Origin: Torymus aiolomorphi
Taxonomy: Eukaryota; Arthropoda; Insecta; Hymenoptera; Torymidae
NCBI GenBank assembly: GCA_036365515.1
Contig: CM070874.1
Coordinates: 207,632,297-207,696,296 of the forward strand
DNA: 64,000 nucleotides
Direction of reading: 5' to 3'
Shown: positions 12,164 to 22,206 of the stretch, one piece after another
Position numbering within the stretch: position 1 is the first letter of the stretch
Layout of the letters: the number at the start of each line of letters is the position of its first letter
Notes under the pieces: generated by a model
Told to the model about the DNA's origin: nothing
Database searches by the model: none
What the model saw: the letters and a program-made list of their open reading frames with translations, nothing else
Position numbers and translations under genes: made by a program

Positions 12164-12370
12164 CAGGGTGTGTCATTTTTATTGACGCACTCGAAAATTT
12201 CAAAAACGGCGTCTTCTAGAAAAAAATGACAAACAAAAGTTGTAGGGTACGGAGGGGACCAACAGATAATGACCTTCACTTTGACCTTGAGGTCAATGAT
12301 CAAGGTCATTTGAAGGTCAAATCGATTTTTTGCTTAGGAACCCCCACTTTTGACCCCGGAAATGGAAAGA
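12164..12370. repeat. Mariner left TIR with nuclear-receptor-like half-sites
   Basis: The roughly 200-bp TIR contains TGACCTTGAGGTCA at 12,282-12,295 and TCAAGGTCA at 12,300-12,308, followed by GAAGGTCA. The right TIR (14,275-14,499) keeps TGACCTCAAGGTCA at 14,366-14,379. TCAAGGTCA is the classic monomer site of FTZ-F1/ERR-type nuclear receptors. Regulatory activity is inference only. Confidence 0.6.
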
Positions 12371-12855
12371 GCGGCAAATTTTATGTTCAAATATGACCTT
12401 GACCCTAACTTCAAACTCAAAGGTCAACATAATGTAAAGAAGGAAATGAGTCAACGCAATCAAATATTTGGAAAACTACACAGCCTACACAAGAAAATAT
12501 TTTGTACAAAAGCTGAGTGTAGGGGGGGGGGGGCAACTGAGCATGATTTTGATCTTCAGGTCAATATTAAGATGTGGCCTTGACATAGACGTCAAGATCC
12601 AGGATAAAGATCGAAGAGATCCAAGAAGGACAAAGATCTATTCCAACTTTACCCAGACACACCGACGTAGACGTGATAAGAAAGTATTTCGTTGGAGTGC
12701 TCAATTTTTCTAAGCCCCCTTGCCTTTCACGTTCCGGGGTGCTTTCTGTTGTCGTGAGTTCCCTCGCCTCTCACGTTCCGGGGTGCTTTTTGTTTCCGTG
12801 AGTCCCCTCACCTCTCACGTTCCGGAGTAATTTACTTTTTCAATATCAATCAATG

Positions 12856-13886
12856 TCAACCTCGTAATAGTTGTTCAAAGTTAGCACCATTAGCTTCGAG
12901 ACATAAGTTGATTCTAATTTGAAAATTATCAACAGTCTTCAGCAGTACGTTTCTTGGAATTGCCGCACAAGCTTCTCTTATTCGATTTTTCATGTCTTCT
13001 CTTGTAGTTGGCGCTTCCTCATACACTTTATCTTTTATGAATCCCCACAAAAAAAAATCAAGCAACTGGACCTGCTCGTCCTATCCATTTTTGCGGATAC
13101 ATGTTATTCAAAAAGCCCCGCACGATTCGTGCATAATGCGGCGCTGTACCATCTAATTGAACGTGCATTCTTTGTCTCGTTGCCAAATCAACATTTTGAA
13201 GCATACCAGGTAAGTGCTCACTAAGCATCTCTCGAAAAATAGCTCCTGTTACATTTCTATTAAAAAAGTATGGGCCAATTAGATAACTATTCACGATGCC
13301 ACACCAGACCATTAGACTCCAAAGGTGTTGGTTATCAACTTGTCGATACCAATGAGGATTAACCTCTGAGTAATAATGGCAATTGTGTCTATTAAGTTCG
13401 CCGTTATTTTTGAAAGTAGCTTCATCGCTAAACATTACAAACCTAAAGAAGTCATGGTCCTCCTCAATTTTTCGTAAAGCCCAATTACAAAAATTTAAAT
13501 GCTCTTGATGATCATTGGGAGTTAAGGCTTGCACTAATACTATGTAATATGCGTGGAATTTCACTTTTTTGATAATTCTTGAAAGTTTTAAAAGGGATAC
13601 CTGACTCTCTTGAAATGATTCGACAACTTGTGTGCGGATTTAGGTGAATGAAAGCTAAAATTAAAAGAACACGTGTATCATTTTCGTCGTATACACGACT
13701 TGGACGTTGTCGACATAAGTGGCCATTCTGAGCTCTCAACTTTAGTCTTTGTATGGTTCTGTCATTAGAATGTCGCCGATCCGGGTAAAGCTCTGCATAT
13801 CATCTAGCAGCAGCTCGGTAACTACCATGACATTCACCGAAAATTATCAACATATCAACAATTTCAGCTGGTGGGTAATCTGCCAT
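12856..13886 (-). pseudogene. Mariner-like transposase, broken
   Basis: Reading starts at the ATG at 13,886 (MADYPPAEIVDML), with the helix-turn-helix region usually annotated as DUF4817, but an in-frame TGA follows GSYRAAAR. The frame resumes at 13,739-13,512 and then 13,564-13,058 (DDE_3 domain). The first catalytic aspartate is in FSDEATFKNNG and the second in QLDGTAPHYA. The region that should carry the third (the SPD box before LDFFLWG) is deleted, and the frame shifts into 13,065-12,856. The enzyme would cut and paste DNA at TA; this copy cannot, because of the stop, frameshifts and loss of the third catalytic residue. Confidence 0.85.
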
Positions 13887-14274
13887 AATTTTTGACAAAA
13901 AATTTTTGTTAAATTGGAAGCAAAATGGAAAATTATAATTGAATCTTAAGAACAAATTATTGAACTGTGGACAATAAAGAGCGGAGACTCCATAAAATAA
14001 TGTATGTCTGTTGTATTAAGTGAATGCGCCAACTGCTCCTTTAATTTAAATTTTAAGTGCCTTTCATTTGAGATTAAGTTTGCAAGCAGAAATCATATCA
14101 CCAGTGGTCACCTTAGATAAAAGTTGGTTATTGATAATTATTAGAAGACAGTTAAGATGAAAGTGTGTGATTAATGGTTGAATGCGCAGTTTTTTAAATG
14201 GATACATTGATCAATTTAAACATTAGAATGACCTTAAATATTAAATTTCAAATTAGGGCCAAGGTCATATTTGA

Positions 14275-14499
14275 ATGTAAAATTTGCCGCTCATTCCATT
14301 TCCGGGGTAAAAAGTGGGGGTTCCTATGCAAAAAATCGATTTGACCTTCAAATGGCCTTGACCCTTGACCTCAAGGTCAAAGTGAAGGTCATTATCAGTT
14401 GGCCCGCTCCGTACCCTACAACTTTTGTTTGAATCATTTTTTTCTAGGAGACGCCGTTTTTGAAATTTTCGGGTGCGTCAATTAAAATGACACACCCTG
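14275..14499. repeat. Mariner right TIR
   Basis: Inverse of the left TIR, ending in GACACACCCTG next to TA. It contains several AGGTCA-type half-sites including TCAAGGTCA at 14,371-14,379. Differences from the left TIR are few by eye, so the insertion is not very old compared with its surroundings. Confidence 0.85.
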
Positions 14500-14809
14500 T
14501 ATAATTCTAAGTCGTTGAAGAGTCCAACATAATTCTATCCGGAAATTGCGAGCGATATAAAACCATTTAAAGAAAATGAACAACAAAATTCTAACTTAAA
14601 AAATTATGCAAAATTATTCCAACTGAAGATGCCGTGCAATATGATTCTAACTCGAAACTGTACACATCAAAATTTCAATTCGGGACAATAAAATATGATT
14701 CTTATTGAAAATCACGCTCTATAAGATGGCAACTCAAACTGCAAAGCAATATAAATGTCATTAAAAAAATCTTGAACTTGTTAAGCTTCAGTCAAACTTG
14801 AAAAAACTA

Positions 14810-15440
14810 GCTTTCAAAATTCCTATATAAAAGAAAATCACGGCTCAAATTAAAGGTAGCTTAAACGTGTCAGGAATAGGGAACTCGTATACGAACTGAG
14901 CACGCCGAATTAAATCGTTTGATTCGATGAAAGGCAAGATCAGCACGAGTACTTTTGCTTATAAAAAAAATCTTCTTTCATCAAGTTAGATTAAGCCTGC
15001 GGGGAGATAAGCTGTGTCGAAGGTAAACTCCGCCCCCGTACTTTTGCTTTTATAAAAGAAAATCACGGCTTACATTACAAGTAGCTTAAAGGTGCAACGA
15101 AGCGGGCTCTCGAAATAAAGAGAAAACCTTTTCCACAATAAAGGTAGCTTAAACATACCAGAAATCACGCTTTCGAAGATGAGCTTCGTACGTGAACTTT
15201 TGCTTTTATCAATTGAAATCAGTGTTCAATATGAAGGTAGCTGAAACGCGTAAGGGGGAGAGCTATTGAAGACAAGCTTTGCACGCGGATTTGTGCTTAT
15301 ACATATAAAGCGAAAATATGGCTCCAAAATGAAATTATCTCAATTATGCCAGGAGGCGCGATCTTTAAGACGACCTTCTCACGCGTAATTTAGTTTGTAT
15401 AAAAGATGATCAATTATCAAAGAAATATTGAAGAAATGGT
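14810..15440. repeat. Degenerate tandem repeat, about 100-130 bp units
   Basis: Phrases close to ACTTTTGCTTTTATAAAAGA, AAATCACGGCT and AAGGTAGCTTAAAC recur about six times with GC-richer spacers containing TCGAAGA-like words. The units are strongly diverged in sequence and length. There is no coding capacity. The flanks 14,500-14,810 and 15,440-16,300 are AT-rich, and I see nothing else in them apart from repeated CCCATAT words at 15,940-16,060. Confidence 0.55.
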
Positions 15441-16309
15441 CGCTTCGAAGGTTGATCTTTTACATTTGAGATATCATACATGCAATTGGAGATATATACA
15501 AAAAAATAGTGAAAATGTATTTTTACTCGCTTTCTTTAAATTAAAAAAAAATGTTAATTTTTTTTTAAATTATAAAAATTTTTAGTTGTTATAAAAATGC
15601 AGTGATATATGGGCAAATTCACAGAACTTTTAACTTTTGATATTAGTATAATAAAAAAATAAAAGTAGAAGTACAGTAACATAACTTTGTATACGTATTT
15701 GTATATCTTTTGGAAACCATAATTCATCACTGTGACAATTTTTTATTATGGGCCGTAGAGGTTATAGGGTCAACAATAAAAATATTAATAAAATAATTTA
15801 AATAAAGGCATATCTTTTATTTATATAATATAAATATATTCACATTCAATGTATAATACACATATATTGTGTAATCTATACACGCGTATATAGAATATAT
15901 ATATGTAGATATTATTTTTTTATATAAACGTAGATAGCGCCCATATATGTCCCATATTTAGTTTTTTTTTTAATTTTTATACATGTGCACTATATGGAAA
16001 ATAGTATGGCCCATATTTGGTACCCACACCATGGCCACATGTGACCCATGTGACTTATATACCTATGAACAAAATTATTTGTGAAGATAATGTTTGAAAA
16101 TTTATTTCCGACACAATGGAATCCCTAAGTAATATAATACTCATTTCATGGAAATTCTTAGTTGCATTTAATCAAAACCAAATAATTAATAGCAACGGCC
16201 TTCTGGTTTTTAAGTCTTGTATAAAAAAATAAACAAATCACAATTACATTTCATTCAATATAAATAAAATTTCAGTTGTGACAAACAAAAAAGTAAAATT
16301 TTAACATTT

Positions 16310-16680
16310 GTCACGCTTTTCATGGTGATATTTAAAGTACTCTCTGTAGGCTAATATTGGGAGCACATTAACGGGTTGGGTCTTAAAATCTTCCTCATTT
16401 GGACTGTTACAAGAATGCTGACTATAAATAAAATTTTTGTGAAGGCCGTGACTGTGACATTAACAAATAAGCAAAAAATTAAATTTCAGTAAAAACGAGT
16501 CACATATTTTTATATGTACATATCTTTTTTTAGAAGAAGGGCACACAAATGAGCGTAGAGCTGATGTTAAATGTATGTGTTGACTCACTGTTTCTGGTGA
16601 AATTTTAACGATAGATTGTGGGTCACGTGTGCAGCGTCCATAAGAATAAAAAGAAATGAGGGAGTTACATATCAAATTTA
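16310..16680 (-). other. Possible decayed coding fragments
   Basis: On the minus strand, 16,675-16,460 contains a 71-codon frame, and a second frame nearby reads NSPNEEDFKTQPVNVLPILA followed by YREYFKYHHEKRDKC and a stop close to 16,310. The composition looks protein-like, but I cannot assign a family. It could be exon remnants or part of the TE gene split between 17.7 and 11.5 kb. Confidence 0.25.
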
Positions 16681-16998
16681 GACAAATTACTATTTTTTAA
16701 CATTCGTAAACAGTTTATGATATTTACTATGAACTACATACCTCTACATGCACTTTCTCTAGATCATATTTAAGTATAATAAGGTGTTTAACAAGTATAA
16801 ATTTTTGTTTTAGATGAGTTTTTTGAAAAAACAATTGAAAATCAAAAGTTAAAAGTTCTGTGGATTTGCCTATATACTACATAATTTTGCACTTTGGTTT
16901 TATGCATATTTTAATTTTAATTAATAATAGTGATTGTTATGAAGATTTTATGTGATGATTATTGACCTTAGAATATCTCTGTTTTTAAACCATATCTT

Positions 16999-17038
16999 GG
17001 CCCTGAAGAGGACGGAGATCACCGTCGAAACGTTGGCC
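16999..17038 (+). ncRNA. Hammerhead ribozyme motif (solo)
   Basis: GGCC (stem I) - CTGAAGA (core) - GACGG/CCGTC (stem II, loop AGATCA) - GAAAC GTT (core and minimal stem III with cleavage NUH = GUU) - GGCC (stem I). All conserved hammerhead core positions are present. The near-absent stem III is the form reported for Penelope-like elements, where dimers are thought to be active. No Penelope coding sequence is adjacent, so it may be a relic pLTR. Confidence 0.7.
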
Positions 17039-17339
17039 GTTTAATTTAAATTTATTTGTTTAATTGACTCATACAAAGTCGATATACCAACACGATTATT
17101 AATACAAACATGAGTGAATATAATAACTATCATGAAACATATTTTAATTCATTTTCATTGCATAAATATAACCTACCATAAATTTAAAATTGGATGTAAG
17201 ACTATTCTGATCCATCTATCTATGAACCTACCTTTTAAATGATTTCTTACATCCCATGAAACAATTGTACTTCGATAGGACACGTGAAGCAAATGCTCGA
17301 ATACCTTTATGTCATAATGTACCATATTTCGAATACCTT

Positions 17340-17771
17340 TATACATAATGTAAGAGTCCTAAACCAAACTTGAGTGATGAATTTGTAGGAGAAAAATCAT
17401 CTTCGTATGCAGGATAAATTGAGCAACCTCTTCTGTTGGTGTGACTAACTAATGCTTTATAGCTTTCTTTAGAAAAATCATTTTCTAAATAAAAAGCTAA
17501 AACACTTTTATCTGTATATCTCTGACACTGTGCATTTTTTCCTCAGAAACATCAACTTCGTCAGTATTCTTTTCTCCAATTTTAGCTACTAATTTGATTA
17601 CATCTAAATTATACTCAGTCGATTGAAGTAATTCATGAGCACGTCTGTATTTTGTACTTGTAGAAGCATTTTCAACTGAAGTACGTTTTCTACCAGTACT
17701 CCCGCTTATTTTACTTTTTTTGAGGGACGACCGCCTTTTTTAAACTTTTTATTATTTACTGTTTCCATTTC
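17340..17771 (-). pseudogene. TE-associated protein, N-terminal fragment
   Basis: The ATG at about 17,771 opens METVNNKKFKKGGRPSKK, then a frameshift leads into a readable frame with SVENASTSTKYRRAHELLQS and, after a second shift, RYTDKSVLAFYLENDFSKES and RRGCSIYPAYED. The pattern matches what I recall of the N-terminal half of the same family as 11,487-12,113. The middle of the protein is not found between them. At least two frameshifts make it non-functional. The assignment is from remembered motifs, not a search. Confidence 0.4.
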
Positions 17772-17911
17772 ATACTAGAGCTAACAAAATAATAAAAATT
17801 TGAATAATAATTCGAGTAAATAAAACATGATCTTGAAGTGTGTAAATGTATTATAGTCCAGATATAATTTTTTATATATTTCGATAATCAAGTTATAATG
17901 ATATAAACAAA

Positions 17912-18247
17912 TGGCTGATTTCATTCAAATTCAGGCAGGCTGTCATAGATCTAATTTTTTTTGCCTAAAAACTATGAGAAGAAAACTATGATTATATTCT
18001 AAATCATATTCAAGAAGACACATGTCTGAGGATTTCGCTTAAAGAATTTCTTTTTTTACACCACAGACAAATCAATATTAGACGAAAAAATAGAAATTAC
18101 GAAATTTAAAAAGTACCTCAATTTCCAAACAGCTGTAACTTTGTCAATTTTCAACCTTTTGAGATGGTTTTTTTCTTTCAATTATAGTTTTTTAGACGAA
18201 AAAAATTCGATCTGTGAGTCTGCCTGAATTTAAATGGAATTAGCCTG
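17912..18247. mobile_element. 336-bp foldback/MITE
   Basis: The left arm GGCTGATTTCATTCAAATTC with CAGGCAGGCTG is inverted at the right end (TCTGCCTGAATTTAAATGGA followed by ATTAGCC), with imperfect pairing for about 70 bp, including AAAACTAT/ATAGTTTT. No internal gene. Target duplication not clear. Confidence 0.6.
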
Positions 18248-18249
18248 AT

Positions 18250-19640
18250 AATAAATGAACAGAAAAAATTGTTCTTACTTATCGAATCGTGGTTCGGTAA
18301 ATAGAAATGAATATGTTTGAGAAATGTAAAGAAAACCAGGCAACAATTAATTATTGTAGCTCAAAATCGAATTTTTAACGAAGTATTCATTAAACTCATA
18401 CGCTTCACAGAAAAAATTAGGTATAAGTTTTACCTAATTACATAAGATGATTAAATGCAGTCACTTTACATACGAAAAACACTATCATTTCTGGATAAAA
18501 TACTTCCTGTACCTCCTGTATTATAGATAGGGTATAACCTTAATAAATATAAATAAAGTATGATACGAGCGAAAAGAATGTTGTTACATGCTGCTATAGC
18601 AACCTATTCTTGGTGAAACTATATTTAAGAAAAAAGTAAGCTAGTGTTCCAAATCGATAATTTTTTTCATTAAAAATTATCGATACGCATGGAAAATAAG
18701 ATTTATCCACTCTTTTTAATATTTATTAAACAGTTATTCAATACTATTAAGAATTTTATTTCATTACTTATCAATAAAATATTATGTATATGGGCAATTT
18801 TCAAAAAACGTGCACTTTTTGATTTTTCAATCTTCAAAGATTGTGTTTAAAAAATAAAAAAAAAATTAAGACATGAACTTTTTGGCATCTAAAACGTATA
18901 AACATTAACGAAAATAAATATAGTGCACTCTATGAAACGTCTAAGGCCAGTTAAACTTAATCAACAACCAATATTACGAATAATAATATCATAAAGCTTA
19001 TCAGAGAGTATACAAAATAATTATCAAGGAGCGCAGGAGCGCTCCGAAGGCAAGTATAGAAGAACTAATAAAAGGAGCGACCCGTGCTACATATACATTG
19101 AAATGGATGTACGAGAAATTCAATCCGCTTATATACATAGGCGTTAGTTTTAACTATATAACGTATCCCTCTTAATCGAAAGCTATTTCATTGCTCTAAT
19201 CAAATCAAAAGATTTTATTTAAAAAGATTATCTCGTTCAAAAGATATAGACAACTGAATATTTTTATGTTCGTTTCCTTTCCGAACTTTTCTTCTTGTTA
19301 TTCCGATATCCGGTTTAAAGCTCTTACGACACTTCCGCTTGTTGTCTATCTTACGCTTGTATATCTATATATATCTGGTCGACCTAACCTTACGCATAAT
19401 AACATATTAGTTGTTGATAATAATATTTCAAAAAGTATATTTCAAAAAGATCTGAAAAAGTCAACTAATGGTGAAAAGAATTTATCTATCTACACGTGTG
19501 TATCAATCAAAATGGGAAAAATAACTTGTATTTATTAGATAAGTATACTTATAATTCAATGGCTAAATGTTAAATTGCTAAACTCATTTTTAAAAAATTG
19601 ATACTTTGTTTGATTTTTTATTTTTACAGAGATCTATTAT
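18250..19640. other. Non-coding AT-rich stretch with a dispersed repeat
   Basis: I see no gene from 18,250 to 19,260; a 90-codon frame at 19,266-19,538 has no protein-like support. The part 19,380-19,640 (CGACCTAACCTTACGC, GTCAACTAATGGTGAAAAGA, AAAAAATTGATACTTTGT) is repeated at 34,310-34,590, marking a dispersed or duplicated segment on both sides of the Penelope and Gypsy insertions. Confidence 0.5.
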
Positions 19641-19655
19641 ACAATATCTTTTTCA

Positions 19656-20206
19656 TTTGGTAATACGTATACTCTTCATGTTGAAATAATAAAGGAAAAT
19701 TTTTTCAAAGTTGACAGAGTTAACCCAAAAATTACTAAGAATTAAAACATCTTCATATAAAATAGATAACGTTTCGCTGATATGGTTCTCAGCCTCTTCA
19801 GATCTTTATTAAAATTTGAAAAATACAAATATATATATAAACAATTAGATAAAAGTTAACAATGATTGCCAAAAGGTGTTATATTACTAACATACCATAA
19901 ACATAAACTAATAAAAATTAGTCGATCACATAGTGGTCAAATAAATTCAGAGAAAAAGATTCTCTCGTCAAAACTTAGCGATCCATACTTAATATATATA
20001 CATAGTGAGACAATATTATCAGGTCATACTGTATACACAAGTCATACTGTATCGAAAGTTACAAGTATAATAGAAAACGGGTAACCAAGAAAACTGTAAT
20101 TACCACGCGTATGAATATCTAGGCAAATGAAATTTTTCTACATATTTAAACAACATTACAACGGTACATCAACAAATGATAATTAAACAAAATTACATAG
20201 AATAAG
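19656..20206 (-). repeat. Penelope pLTR 1
   Basis: Inverse of the pLTRs at 21,668-22,206 and 24,872-25,387, from the phrase TTCTATGTAATTTTG through the hammerhead to TTGAAATAATAAAGG. It extends about 30 bp further (to ATTTGGTAATACGT) than pLTR 3, like pLTR 2. It is followed on the minus strand by the 13-bp target duplication. Confidence 0.85.
19764..19805 (-). ncRNA. Hammerhead ribozyme in pLTR 1
   Basis: On the minus strand: AGAT - CTGAAGA - GCTGA/TCAGC stem II - GAAAC GTT - ATCT. Core residues and stem I (AGAT/ATCT) match the copies at 22,069 and 25,270. Confidence 0.8.
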
Positions 20207-20342
20207 TAGATACTGATTTTTATAAGTAAATTTGGCAAGAATTTTAAATAAATATGATAAAGATTATTAACCTGAGATAATTAATTAAAAAATTTTAAGT
20301 AATTGAGAATTTGAATATTATGAATAAAAGGTTTGTAAATAA

Positions 20343-21667
20343 TTATCTGTCCGTAAGGAATCTATAAATTCTATGATATTGTTTACTTAAAAATTGCGTA
20401 TCTTCTTGCCTATTAATGGTGGGACTATGTGTATTGATATGAATCATTTCAGAAACTAATCTTTTGTGTTTATTGATCTCCCTATCTAAAATCTGTACAT
20501 TATCAAAGTCAAAATTATGCGAAGGATTTTCATTTAAATGTTCTGGAATAGGAAGCAATTTTTCTAAAGATGTCTTTTTATGCTCATCTATTCTTTTCTT
20601 TAAATTTCTTTTAGTTTGGCCAATATACGTCGCTGGACAACTATCACATTGAAATTTATACACAATATTTGTTTCCATCCATTTTTCTGGTTTGTCCTTC
20701 CCTAGTTTTACAATGTTGTTGAGTTTTCGACTCATCAATGGGACACAACGAATATTGAACTTACGAAAAGCAAATTGACAAGAATAGAAAAATTGTTCGT
20801 GAAACGGAAGTGAAATTGAAAGGTTTGGCAAGACACTATTGTTATTCTGTGGACAACGAGTTTTATACTTAAGTTTGCGAATGCGTTCCGCCATACATGA
20901 ATGTATAAAGCTCTCTGGATAATCATTCTCTATCAAAATATTTTTGACAATTTTGAAATTCGTATTGTGAAAAGAGGCATGAGATAATAACAAGGCTCTA
21001 TCAATTAAATTATAAACAATATTACGTTTCAACTGTGTAGTGTGATTCGAGTTATAATTTAAAATTCTACCAGAACAGGATGGTTTCTGGTACCAATTAG
21101 TTATAATTTTGTTATTATCAATTGACAACGATAAATCTAGGAAGGAAATGCTATTGTTAATTTCTGTTTCATGAGTAAATTGTAAATGGCTATTATAACT
21201 ATTGAAAACTTCTAAGACTAAATTCAAATGTTCTTTTTTAATACATAAAATAGTATCGTCTACATATCTATAGTAAAAAAGTGGTGTGCAGTTGTATTTT
21301 TCAGCAAGGACCTTAAGACATTCAGTCTCTAAGTCCTCCATAACTAAATCTGCAAAAAGAGGGGAAATTGGAGAGCCCATTGGTGTGCCAAAGATTTGTT
21401 GATAGATAACATTATCGAATTGAAAGAAAGTATGCTTAAACAGAAAGTTAATTGTATCAATAATATCGGTGAAGGGGATCTTAGAATTCAAATGAATTTG
21501 ATGGAAACGTTTATCAAAACTGTTAATAACCAACTCAGTTGGGATATTAGTAAATAAAGAAGAAACGTCTAGTGAGATCAAACTGTAGCCTGAAGGAATT
21601 GTGAGAGAATCTAATTTTTCTTTAAGTTCAAAACTATTGTTGATATGTGAAGAGGGTATTTTGATAC
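20343..21667 (-). pseudogene. Penelope RT-endonuclease, 5'-truncated copy A
   Basis: The 412-codon open frame (21,581-20,343) and a few upstream codons correspond to the C-terminal half of copy B. It holds the RT boxes (SLDVSSLFTNIP with the first catalytic Asp, FGTPMGSPISPLFADL, FYYRYVDDTILCI with the YVDD pair) and the C-terminal GIY-YIG-type endonuclease (CDSCPATYIGQTKRNLKKR, EHK). The frame is intact, but the N-terminal third is missing: homology stops abruptly at 21,667, where pLTR 2 begins on the other strand. At the position where copy B has a stop, copy A keeps CAG (Gln). It lacks a start of its own and is probably not translated into a working protein. Confidence 0.9.
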
Positions 21668-22206
21668 ATTATTCTATGTAATTTTGTTTAATTATCATTT
21701 GTTGATGTACCGTTGTAATGTTATTTAAATATGTAGAAAAATTTCATTTGCCTAGATATTCATACGCGTGGTAATTACAGTTTTCTTGGTTACCCGTTTT
21801 CTATTATACTTGTAACTCTCGATACAGTATGACTTGTGTATACAGTATGACCTGATAATATTATCTCACTATGTATATATATTAAGTATGGATTGCTAAG
21901 TTTTGACGAGAGAATCTTTTTCTCTGAATTTATTTGTCCACTATGTGATCGACTAATTTTTATTAGTTTATGTTTATGGTATGTTAGTAATATAACACCT
22001 TTTGGCAATCATTGTTAACTTTTATCTAATTGTTTATATATATATTTGTATTTTTCAAATTTTAATAAAGATCTGAAGAGGCTGAGAACCATATCAGCGA
22101 AACGTTATCTATTTTATATGAAGATGTTTTAATTCTTAGTAATTTTTGGGTTAACTCTGTCAACTTTGAAAAAATTTTCCTTTATTATTTCAACATGAAG
22201 AGTATA
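21668..22206 (+). repeat. Penelope pLTR 2 (5' of the long copy)
   Basis: It starts at ATTCTATGTAATTTTG directly at the truncation point of copy A and ends at ATTACCAAAT, a few codons into the long ORF. It is nearly identical to pLTR 3. It supplies the leader of copy B and carries a hammerhead at 22,069-22,110. A 72-codon frame seen in all three pLTRs on the opposite strand is repeat-borne and not supported as a gene. Confidence 0.85.
22069..22110 (+). ncRNA. Hammerhead ribozyme in pLTR 2
   Basis: Stem I AGAT (22,069-22,072) with ATCT (22,107-22,110); core CTGAAGA (22,073-22,079); stem II GCTGA (22,081-22,085) with TCAGC (22,094-22,098); GAAA (22,099-22,102); minimal stem III C-G; cleavage triplet GUU ending at 22,106. 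This is the Penelope-type hammerhead. Confidence 0.85.

Larger units (their letters stand above)
12164..14499 (-). mobile_element. Mariner-like DNA transposon (DUF4817 type), dead
   Basis: The left end is CAGGGTGTGTCATTTTTATT and the right end its inverse, each flanked by a TA dinucleotide (12,162-12,163 and 14,500-14,501), the mariner target duplication. The inverted repeats extend about 200 bp. The single gene is transposase on the minus strand. Between 12,710 and 12,835 there are three short repeats of CTCACGTTCCGG. Confidence 0.9.

Noticed and set aside
16460..17771. Host gene exons on the minus strand
   Set aside because: Frames are short and shifted, without clear splice-site support, and part resembles a repetitive TE-associated protein.
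19866..20084. 72-codon frame conserved in all three pLTRs
   Set aside because: Conservation follows from the recent copying of the pLTR; composition and position give no support for a protein.
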